Source: Roseburia sp. (GTDB lineage Bacteria > Bacillota > Clostridia > Lachnospirales > Lachnospiraceae). From it: a stretch of 7,482 bases of DNA. Shown piece by piece: positions 1 to 4,929 of the stretch; position 1 is the first letter of the stretch, and every line of letters begins with the position of its first letter. A program made the translations under genes and the position numbers. The notes below the pieces were generated by a model. That model had not been told where the DNA came from and ran no database searches. It was given only the letters and a program-made list of their open reading frames with translations. Location: NCBI GenBank assembly GCA_017621905.1, contig JAGASC010000059.1, positions 1 through 7,482 on the forward strand, given 5' to 3'.

Positions 1-1
1 A

Positions 2-862
2 GAAGTCTTTGAGGATAAAGATATTTTTGCATCCTTAAAACTCAGCTTATATTATATGGCAGGTTCTGTGATCCAGCTGGCACTGGCCCTGTATCTGGCC
101 ACGCTGCTGAGTTTCCAGACAAAGGGAGGCGGCCTTTTTAAAGGCTTGATGTTCTTCCCTTATCTGATCAGCGGAATCGCCATTGGATTCATCTTTAAAT
201 ATTTTTACACAAGGGGATATGTGTTCGATACCATTTTAGGCTGGTTCGGCTTCGATTTAGAAAACCTTCCCTACTGGCTGCGGGATCAGAAAATCAACAA
301 CTGGTCGCTGGTGGCCACCTCCGTCTGGCGGTATTTCGGACAGAACATGGTGCTTTTTATCGGCGCAATCATGTCAGTGGATACGGACATGTATGAGGCA
401 GCAGAACTGGATGGAGCCAATAAATTTCATCAGTTTTTACATATTATATTGCCAAGCATCCGGACAATCGTTACCCTGAATGTGATTTTATCCATCACCG
501 GTGCTCTCAGCGCATTTGAGCAGCCCTACGTAATTACGGACGGCGCCAACGGCACGGCAACTTATTTTATCAATATGAACCGCATTGCCCACACCCAGCA
601 GAAGGTGGGACTGGCATCCGCCATGGCAGTTGTGCTGCTGCTGATTATTTTCGTTTTCACAATTTTGCAGAAATTATTTTTTAAATATGTTTACCGGAAT
701 GCGAACCAGGAAGACGAGGTCACGTCAAAAGAAAAGCGAAGAAACAGAAAGCGGATGGAAAAGCAAGGCAGGGATGCAGCAAAGCAGATGGAAAAACAAG
801 GCAGGGATGCAGCAAAGCAGAAATTGTTTCGGATGCTGACCGGAGAGCAAAGGAGGAGATAG
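2..862 (+). CDS. Sugar ABC transporter permease, MalF/UgpA type (5' end missing)
   Basis: Membrane subunit of a CUT1-family carbohydrate importer, which would pair with the next permease, an external binding protein and an ATPase. The reading frame is open to the window edge. The residues before the first ATG (position 56) read VFEDKDIFASLKLSLYY, which continues the expected permease sequence, so that ATG is internal and the true start lies upstream. About 286 residues are visible with several hydrophobic helices. The EAA loop that contacts the ATPase is clear at 392-454 (YEAAELDGANKFHQF followed by ILP). The last membrane helix ends near 690. After it comes an unusual, very basic cytoplasmic tail of about 55 residues holding an 11-residue tandem duplication (MEKQGRDAAKQ twice). 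The stop is two bases before the next permease. The substrate is inferred from the neighbouring GH130 to be a beta-mannoside; the sequence itself does not prove it. Confidence 0.93.
   Translation, partial: EVFEDKDIFASLKLSLYYMAGSVIQLALALYLATLLSFQTKGGGLFKGLMFFPYLISGIAIGFIFKYFYTRGYVFDTILGWFGFDLENLPYWLRDQKINNWSLVATSVWRYFGQNMVLFIGAIMSVDTDMYEAAELDGANKFHQFLHIILPSIRTIVTLNVILSITGALSAFEQPYVITDGANGTATYFINMNRIAHTQQKVGLASAMAVVLLLIIFVFTILQKLFFKYVYRNANQEDEVTSKEKRRNRKRMEKQGRDAAKQMEKQGRDAAKQKLFRMLTGEQRRR
755..820 (+). repeat. 33-bp tandem duplication inside the permease tail
   Basis: Two adjacent 33-bp units (755-787 and 788-820) differ at one base, a synonymous AAG/AAA lysine codon. Each encodes MEKQGRDAAKQ. 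The unit is a whole number of codons, so the frame is kept. The near identity suggests a recent slippage duplication in the C-terminal cytoplasmic tail, where length changes are probably tolerated. Confidence 0.95.
851..856 (+). promoter_or_regulatory. Ribosome binding site of second permease, inside the end of the first
   Basis: AGGAGG lies in the last codons of the upstream permease (encoding its C-terminal arginines), eight bases before the ATG at 865. The upstream stop (860-862) falls between this site and the ATG, an arrangement typical of translational coupling and equal synthesis of the two permeases. Confidence 0.85.
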
Positions 863-864
863 AT

Positions 865-1719
865 ATGAAAAAGCGAAGAAAACATTATTCTATCGGTAAA
901 AGTATATGGATATGCGTCAAATATCTTTCCCTGCTCTTTTTCTCCTTTGTGGCAGTGATTCCGCTGGTATCCTGCGTGATTACAGCCTTTAAGACGGAGC
1001 AGGAGTATCAGTCTACCAGCGTGATGACACCACCGGAAAGCTGGCTGAACTTTTCCAATTTCATCGAAGCATTTCAGAGGGCAAACATGGGCAGAGCCTT
1101 TTTGAATTCATTCATTGTCATGATCTGTGTACTGGCGGGCTCTGTTGTAATCGGAACCCAGTTGGCCTACGTGCTGAACCGCTTCAAATTTCCGGGAAAC
1201 GGGCTGATCCGCAACCTGTTTTTGTTTGCGGCCCTGCTGCCCGGCGTTGCCATGCAGGTAACAGTTTACCAGATTATGTATGAACTGCAGTTCATCAACC
1301 ATCTCTATGGCTATATCATCATGATGATGGGAACTGACGTCATATCCATCTACATTTATATTCAGTACATGGAAAATATCCCGGTGTCACTGGATGAATC
1401 CGCAATTGTCGATGGGGCGTCCTATTTTAAGATTTACTGGAAAATCATTCTGCCGCTGCTAAAACCGGCCATTGTGACGGCCTGTATCTTAAAGGGAGTC
1501 AGCGTGTATAACGAATATTACGCCGCAAATCTGTATCTGAATAAGCCGGAATTAAAGACGATGGCGATATCCTTATATACTTTTACCGGACCGCTGGGAA
1601 ACAAGTACAACCTGATTTGTGCAGGAGTCATCATATCTTTGCTGCCGGCGCTGATCATATTTATTTTATGCCAGAAGCAGATTTATAATGGCATTACATC
1701 CGGAGCGGTCAAGGGCTGA
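865..1719 (+). CDS. Sugar ABC transporter permease, MalG/UgpE type
   Basis: Second membrane subunit of the CUT1 importer, 284 residues, a normal length for MalG-type proteins. It has a basic N-terminus (MKKRRKHYSIGK), a first helix at about residues 17-41 and further helices near 82-104, 114-136, 146-168, 200-218 and 250-270. The cytoplasmic EAA loop is at residues 178-198 (DESAIVDGASYFKIYWKIIL), where the protein would dock on the shared ATPase. The C-terminus (YNGITSGAVKG) is the usual end of this family, so the gene is intact although a repeat element begins immediately after its stop. No ATPase gene is present; many Firmicutes use one MsmK-like ATPase for several importers, so this is not necessarily a defect. 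The substrate is probably a manno-oligosaccharide, given the GH130 gene 193 bp downstream. Confidence 0.95.
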   Translation: MKKRRKHYSIGKSIWICVKYLSLLFFSFVAVIPLVSCVITAFKTEQEYQSTSVMTPPESWLNFSNFIEAFQRANMGRAFLNSFIVMICVLAGSVVIGTQLAYVLNRFKFPGNGLIRNLFLFAALLPGVAMQVTVYQIMYELQFINHLYGYIIMMMGTDVISIYIYIQYMENIPVSLDESAIVDGASYFKIYWKIILPLLKPAIVTACILKGVSVYNEYYAANLYLNKPELKTMAISLYTFTGPLGNKYNLICAGVIISLLPALIIFILCQKQIYNGITSGAVKG

Positions 1720-1862
1720 GCGCGCTCTCGCATTCGCAAATCTCGTTCGTCTTCGACAAAAGAGATGGGGGCTTGCTCCTGCATGTTCTACGTTTTCTCA
1801 CCGCCGATATTCATATCGGCGTTCCATGCAGTAAATGCATGGAGCTGACCTGAACAATTACA
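1720..1862 (-). repeat. Degenerate, end-truncated copy of the 179-bp structured repeat
   Basis: Positions 1729-1778 match the reverse complement of 3744-3792 with one substitution and one extra G. Similarity continues more weakly to about 1800 (ATGTTCTA-GTTTTC). It resumes at the far end, where CCTGAACAATTAC (1850-1862) resembles the terminal repeat CTGAACAGTTACC at 3828-3840. The middle is replaced by different hairpins at 1802-1843. The other end of the element, with its terminal repeat, is missing here: the match begins just after the stop of the permease. The element fills most of the gap between the permease and GH130 genes, so it would be transcribed if they share an operon. No transposase is encoded. 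Confidence 0.75.
1802..1843 (+). other. Two back-to-back stem-loops upstream of GH130
   Basis: CGCCGATA (1802-1809) pairs perfectly with TATCGGCG (1814-1821) around TTCA. Immediately after, TCCATGCA (1823-1830) pairs perfectly with TGCATGGA (1836-1843) around GTAAA. No T-run follows, so they do not look like an intrinsic terminator. They could stabilise or process the mRNA between the transporter and phosphorylase cistrons, or simply be the arm structure of the repeat element in which they sit. Confidence 0.7.
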
Positions 1863-1882
1863 AAAATTCAATAAAAAGGTAA

Positions 1883-1906
1883 GCCGCATTTAGCGGCAGA
1901 AAGAGG
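1883..1906 (+). promoter_or_regulatory. Small hairpin and ribosome binding site of GH130
   Basis: GCCGC (1883-1887) and GCGGC (1893-1897) form a 5-bp stem with loop ATTTA, ending a few bases before the AGAGG ribosome binding site (1902-1906) that serves the ATG at 1913. The stem leaves the site exposed. The spacing supports this start. A second in-frame ATG at 1928 lacks such a site. Confidence 0.55.
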
Positions 1907-1912
1907 TCGAAA

Positions 1913-2935
1913 ATGAAAAAATATAAAATGATTAGTCCTGCAGTACCCAATATGCCATGGCAGGAAGGTCCGGAGCATTTTTCCGGAGCACCGATTTGGA
2001 GATACAGTGAGAATCCGATCATCGGACGGAATCCGGTGAAAGGCGTAACCAGAATTTTTAACAGCGCAGTCATGCCCTATGGAGAGGAATTCATCGGCGT
2101 GTTCCGCGGCGAGCAGGTCAATGGAATTCCGCTTATTTATCTCGGGAGAAGCAAAGATGCCATTCACTGGGAATTTGAGGAAAACAAAATCCAATTCGTG
2201 GATGAGTCTGGAAAACCATTTATGCCGTTTTATGCGTATGATCCGCGCCTGGTAAAAGTGGAGAATACCTACTATTTGATCTGGTGCCAGGATTTTTACG
2301 GTGCGGCAATCGGCATGGCAAAGACGACGGACTTTAAGACCTTCACCCGGCTGGAAAATCCATTTTTGCCCTTCAACCGCAACGCAGTACTTTTCCCGAG
2401 AAAAATCAACGGAAACTTCGTGCTGCTGTCCCGTCCCTCCGACAGCGGACACACGCCATTCGGAGACATTTTCATCAGCGAGAGCCCGGACCTTGTGTAT
2501 TGGGGCAAACACAGACATGTGATGGGCAAAGGCGCTGAGTGGTGGGAATCCTTAAAAATCGGCGGCGGTGCAGCTCCGATTGAAACTTCGGAGGGGTGGC
2601 TTTTGTTCTACCACGGAGTGGTCGGAACCTGCAACGGATATGTGTATTCCATCGGCGGAGCGATTCTGGATATTGACAATCCGTCTATCGTAAAATACCG
2701 CTGTGAAAACTTCCTTCTGACACCGGAGGAGTGGTATGAGGAGCGCGGGTTCGTGCCGAACGTCTGCTTCCCCTGTGCCACCATTCATGACTCTGAATCC
2801 GGCAGGATCGCAATTTACTATGGCGCTGCGGACAGCTATGTGGGCCTTGCGTTTACTGAGTTGGACGATATCATTGATTACATAAAAGAAAACAGCGTGC
2901 TTACCGCAGCAGATACGGAAATTGGAAGAAGATAG
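1913..2935 (+). CDS. GH130 beta-1,4-mannoside phosphorylase (GH130_2-like)
   Basis: Family GH130 enzymes phosphorolyse beta-mannosides to alpha-mannose 1-phosphate. This 340-residue protein has the single five-bladed propeller length of the family and lacks a signal peptide, so it acts in the cytoplasm on imported sugar. Family landmarks in order are NPIIGRNPVKGVTRIFNSAV (residues 34-53), GVFRGE (62-67), AYDPRL (108-113), PFNRNAVLFPRKING (153-167), LSRPSDSGHTPFGDIFISES (172-191), GWLLFYHGV (228-236), VPNVCFPCA (281-289) and IYYGAAD (301-307). Asp110 in YDPR is the expected general acid, corresponding to the catalytic Asp I recall as Asp104 in Uhgb_MP, a gut GH130_2 enzyme active on mannooligosaccharides and Man-beta-1,4-GlcNAc. 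The overall wording is closest to that enzyme, from memory. The exact substrate (manno-oligosaccharide, mannosyl-glucose or mannosyl-GlcNAc) cannot be decided by eye. It probably belongs to the permease operon. Confidence 0.93.
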   Translation: MKKYKMISPAVPNMPWQEGPEHFSGAPIWRYSENPIIGRNPVKGVTRIFNSAVMPYGEEFIGVFRGEQVNGIPLIYLGRSKDAIHWEFEENKIQFVDESGKPFMPFYAYDPRLVKVENTYYLIWCQDFYGAAIGMAKTTDFKTFTRLENPFLPFNRNAVLFPRKINGNFVLLSRPSDSGHTPFGDIFISESPDLVYWGKHRHVMGKGAEWWESLKIGGGAAPIETSEGWLLFYHGVVGTCNGYVYSIGGAILDIDNPSIVKYRCENFLLTPEEWYEERGFVPNVCFPCATIHDSESGRIAIYYGAADSYVGLAFTELDDIIDYIKENSVLTAADTEIGRR

Positions 2936-3012
2936 CCGGTTTCTATGATCATGATACTTGAATTATATATAGAAAGCTTAGCGAATGCTTTGCAGTAAAA
3001 CTATGCAAATGT

Positions 3013-3318
3013 GCTTTTGCTGGCTTCGGGGGTCTATGGAGAAAAAATGTTTCCAGAGACCCCCATTTTGCCTAAAAAGGTTATGAAAAGGCTCCTTTGT
3101 GGAAGCTTCGGGGGTCTATGGAAAAAAATTGAGCTGTGAGACCCCCATTTTGTCTGAAAAAGTTATGAAAAAGGCTCCTTTATGGAAGCTTCGGGGGCCT
3201 ATGGAAAAAAATTGAGTTGTGAGCCCCCCATTTTGCATGAAAAAGTTATGAAAAGGCTCCTTTATAGAACTTTCAGGGGGCTATAGAAAAAAAATAACTG
3301 TGAGTCCCCCGTTTCTGC
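3013..3318 (+). repeat. Four tandem ~83-bp units, each with a G5/C5 stem-loop
   Basis: Stem starts fall at 3028, 3110, 3193 and 3276, a period of 82-83 bp. Units 1 and 2 contain GGGGGTCT pairing with AGACCCCC (3028-3035 with 3057-3064; 3110-3117 with 3139-3146). In unit 1 an inner TGGA/TCCA extends the stem. Unit 3 keeps GGGGGC/GCCCCC (3193-3198 with 3223-3228) and unit 4 keeps GGGGG/CCCCC plus CT/AG with a bulge (3276-3282 with 3303-3310). Loops are A-rich. Each stem is followed by ATTTTG or a variant, then a conserved linker with GTTATGAAAA and GGCTCCTTT. The T-run is short, so any terminator function after GH130 would be weak, though four in series might insulate or protect the mRNA 3' end. 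I do not recognise the family. Confidence 0.9.
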
Positions 3319-3341
3319 CAGAAAGCCGAGGGAGAATTTAA

Positions 3342-3401
3342 ATGAATTTGACACATCAACCTCTGGACTTTATGGTGCAGAATATATATAATGGTTATTA
3401 G
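3342..3401 (+). CDS. Possible 19-residue small ORF with a good ribosome binding site
   Basis: An ATG at 3342 is preceded at seven bases by GAGGGAG (3328-3334) and opens a 19-codon frame (MNLTHQPLDFMVQNIYNGY) ending at TAG 3399-3401. It has no recognisable homologue. The same bases contain a promoter-like sequence, and a transcript from that promoter would begin inside the ORF, so the two readings compete. It may be a chance ORF, a short leader peptide or the decayed start of a lost gene. The only support is the site spacing. Confidence 0.15.
   Translation: MNLTHQPLDFMVQNIYNGY
3348..3376 (+). promoter_or_regulatory. Candidate sigma-A promoter upstream of manA
   Basis: A perfect TTGACA -35 box (3348-3353) is followed after 17 bases by TATGGT (3371-3376), which matches four of six positions of TATAAT. 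The downstream stretch is AT-rich. Transcription would start near 3383 and cross the minisatellite and the 179-bp element before reaching manA at 3876, giving a leader of almost 500 bases. This is the best promoter-like site I see in the gap, and it would make manA and later genes independent of the permease/GH130 unit. It is inferred from consensus matching only. Confidence 0.4.
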
Positions 3402-3431
3402 CTTAATAGCAATAATTGGCATTAACAAAAA

Positions 3432-3624
3432 GCGCCCAAAATGAAGCGCCCAAAATGAAGCTCCAAAAATGAAGTGCCGAAAATGAAGTGCCAAAAATGA
3501 AGTGCCAAAAGTGAGGCGCAAAAAGAAGCGTAAAAAGCCAAATGCAAAAATGCAGTGCAAAAAGTGAAGGGTAAAAAATGAAGGACAAAAAATGAAGAAC
3601 AAAAAATGAAGAACAAAAAATGAC
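3432..3624 (+). repeat. 14-bp minisatellite, 14 degenerate units
   Basis: Tandem units begin at 3432, 3446, 3460, 3474, 3488, 3502, 3516, 3528, 3542, 3555, 3569, 3583, 3597 and 3611; all are 14 bp except those at 3516 (12 bp) and 3542 (13 bp). The left units read GCGCCCAAAATGAA, the middle ones GTGCCAAAAATGAA, and the right ones GAACAAAAAATGAA, so the unit drifts from GC-containing to A-rich along the array. Neighbouring units are the most alike, as expected from local slippage. A 14-bp period does not preserve a reading frame, which argues against a protein repeat. One further degraded unit may follow to 3638. No function is apparent. Confidence 0.92.
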
Positions 3625-3661
3625 GTCCGAAAGAGGCTGCCCTGAAAATCAAGAACAAGAA

Positions 3662-3840
3662 GGTAACTGTTCAGAACAGGACTATGCACTTGCAGTGCGA
3701 ACAAGTTCGCACTATAGTCCGTATGAAAACATAGAACATACGAGAGCAAGCCCCATCTCTTTTGTCGAAGACAAACGAGATTTGCGAATGCGATTTTAAT
3801 GGGCTTGCAGTCGTAACTGTGAAGGTACTGAACAGTTACC
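3662..3840. mobile_element. 179-bp MITE-like element with 13-bp terminal inverted repeats
   Basis: The ends are GGTAACTGTTCAG (3662-3674) and its exact reverse complement CTGAACAGTTACC (3828-3840). Between them lie nested stems: GGACTAT/ATAGTCC (3679-3685 with 3714-3720) enclosing GTGCGAAC/GTTCGCAC (3695-3702 with 3705-3712); GTATG/CATAC (3721-3725 with 3737-3741); GCAA/TTGC (3746-3749 with 3782-3785) enclosing ATCTC/GAGAT and TTTGTC/GACAAA; and GTAACTGT/ACAGTTAC (3813-3820 with 3832-3839). There is no coding capacity. No clear target duplication is visible at the edges, which are A-rich on both sides. Partial copies occur at 1729-1862 (inverted) and 4875-4901. It could be a non-autonomous transposable element or a dispersed structured repeat of the REP/ERIC kind. 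Confidence 0.7.
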
Positions 3841-3875
3841 AAAAAGAGATAAAAAGGAATGGAGAAGAATAATTT

Positions 3876-4829
3876 ATGAATCAGACAGAAAAAGAAATCA
3901 TATTTTTAGACCCGGTATGTACACATAATATCTGGGGCGGCACCAAGCTCCGTGAAGAATTCGGTTACCCGGTGGAGGGTGACGACATCGGTGAATGCTG
4001 GGGTATCTCAGCCCACCCGAACGGGGATGGAACCGTGCGAAACGGCGCATTTGCGGGAATGAAATTATCAGAAGTATGGCAGCTGCATCCGGAAGTTTTC
4101 GGAAATCTGAACAGTGACCGTTTCCCATTACTGACCAAAATCATCGATGCCAGAGATGACTTAAGCATCCAGGTGCATCCGGATGATTCCTATGCTAAAG
4201 TCCATGAAAATGGTTCCTTCGGAAAGACCGAGTGCTGGTATATCATGGACTGTCCGGAGAATGCCACTTTAGTCATCGGCCACAATGCCAAAACTAAAGA
4301 GGAACTTGCCCAAATGATCCACCAGGGCAGATGGAGTGAATTCATTCGGGAGATTCCGGTAAAAAAAGGTGACTTCATCCAGATCGATCCGGGAACCGTT
4401 CATGCCATCAAAGGCGGGCTGCTGATCTTAGAGACCCAGCAGAACAGCGACATTACATACCGTGTTTACGACTACGACAGACTTTCCGGCGGCAAGCCAA
4501 GAGAGCTCCATGTGGAAAAAAGTATCGATGTCATCACGGTACCTGCCAAGTCTGTGGAGGACAGCGTGGTATCTGCATTAGGATTGCCGGAAAATCAGCT
4601 GAACGAATTATATTCCTGCAAATATTACAGTGTGTTCAAGCTGGACGTAAACGGAAACGCAGCATTCGAGCAGAATAATCCATTTTTGCTGGTATCCGTT
4701 TTAGAGGGAAACGGAACCGTAAATGGTCAGGCAGTAAAAAAAGGAGATCATTTCATTCTGCCATGCGGATATGGGAAAGTGGAAATGCAGGGGCAGATGA
4801 GCATGATCGCGTCTGCGGTTAGAGGTTAA
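3876..4829 (+). CDS. manA: Mannose-6-phosphate isomerase, class I
   Basis: Cytoplasmic zinc enzyme interconverting mannose 6-phosphate and fructose 6-phosphate. The 317-residue length matches the short Bacillus-type ManA (about 315 residues), not the ~390-residue enterobacterial form. The N-terminal cupin holds the metal site: QVHPDD (residues 99-104, with Gln99 and His101), KTECWY (117-122, Glu119) and GTVHAIKGG (173-181, His176). The active-site stretch TYRVYDYDR (194-202) supplies the conserved arginine (Arg196). A small C-terminal cupin-like domain ends the protein (LEGNGTVNGQAVKKGDHFIL). The start at 3876 is supported by a GGAG site in GGAATGGAGAAG upstream. In context it would feed mannose released by the GH130 enzyme into glycolysis, after a phosphomannomutase not seen here. 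A repeat-filled 940-bp gap separates it from GH130, so it may have its own promoter. Confidence 0.97.
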   Translation: MNQTEKEIIFLDPVCTHNIWGGTKLREEFGYPVEGDDIGECWGISAHPNGDGTVRNGAFAGMKLSEVWQLHPEVFGNLNSDRFPLLTKIIDARDDLSIQVHPDDSYAKVHENGSFGKTECWYIMDCPENATLVIGHNAKTKEELAQMIHQGRWSEFIREIPVKKGDFIQIDPGTVHAIKGGLLILETQQNSDITYRVYDYDRLSGGKPRELHVEKSIDVITVPAKSVEDSVVSALGLPENQLNELYSCKYYSVFKLDVNGNAAFEQNNPFLLVSVLEGNGTVNGQAVKKGDHFILPCGYGKVEMQGQMSMIASAVRG

Positions 4830-4842
4830 AAGCGGTCTGACC

Positions 4843-4901
4843 TGTAACGAATAGTTACAAAAGAAGAAAGAGTTGTAACTGTGAAGGTATTGAACAGTTA
4901 C
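4843..4901 (+). repeat. Two small palindromes related to the 179-bp element's ends
   Basis: The 27 bases at 4875-4901 match 3813-3839 with one substitution (T for C in the loop), forming GTAACTGT/ACAGTTAC around 11 bases. Just upstream, TGTAAC/GTTACA (4843-4848 with 4854-4859) forms a second hairpin; reversed, its right half reads TGTAACTATTCG, similar to the terminal repeat GGTAACTGTTCAG. The rest of the element is absent. The second hairpin is followed by AAAGAGTTTT, so it could act as a weak terminator between manA and the MATE gene, but the stem is AT-rich. Confidence 0.75.
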
Positions 4902-4929
4902 AAAGAGTTTTACAGTTAGGGGAATATAG

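Larger units (their letters stand above)
2936..3875 (+). other. 940-bp gene-poor, repeat-packed intergenic region
   Basis: No convincing protein gene lies here. From left to right it holds a short inverted repeat (TTTGCA at 2989-2994, TGCAAA at 3004-3009), four tandem 83-bp hairpin units, a promoter-like site with a 19-codon ORF, a 14-bp minisatellite and a 179-bp element with terminal inverted repeats. The last part (3841-3875) is the manA leader. The region is more A-rich than the flanking genes. Open frames on the minus strand arise because the A-rich repeats contain no reverse-strand stop codons. Confidence 0.8.

Noticed and set aside
56..862. Complete permease starting at the ATG at 56
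   Set aside because: The frame continues upstream to the window edge with permease-like sequence, and no ribosome binding site precedes this ATG. It is an internal methionine.
1720..1912. Riboswitch in front of GH130
   Set aside because: The structures present are perfect simple hairpins belonging to a dispersed repeat. I recognise no known aptamer core, and there is no terminator or anti-terminator arrangement.
1868..2518. 216-residue minus-strand ORF opposite GH130
   Set aside because: It lies wholly antisense to a clearly conserved GH130 coding sequence, has no recognisable domain, and is a shadow frame.
3028..3069. Strong intrinsic terminator directly after GH130
   Set aside because: The stem is strong, but it is followed only by ATTTTGCC, not a real T-run. 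Weak termination remains possible, so it is described as a repeat hairpin rather than called a terminator.
3013..3318. CRISPR-like array
   Set aside because: The period is 83 bp, the whole unit (stem, loop and linker) is conserved, there are no unique spacers, and no cas genes are nearby.
3273..3842. 189-residue minus-strand ORF, with two other overlapping minus-strand ORFs over the same region
   Set aside because: All reverse frames are open because the 14-bp A-rich repeats lack reverse-strand stops. The product is a low-complexity Phe/Leu/His stretch that follows the DNA repeat, with no sensible family match.
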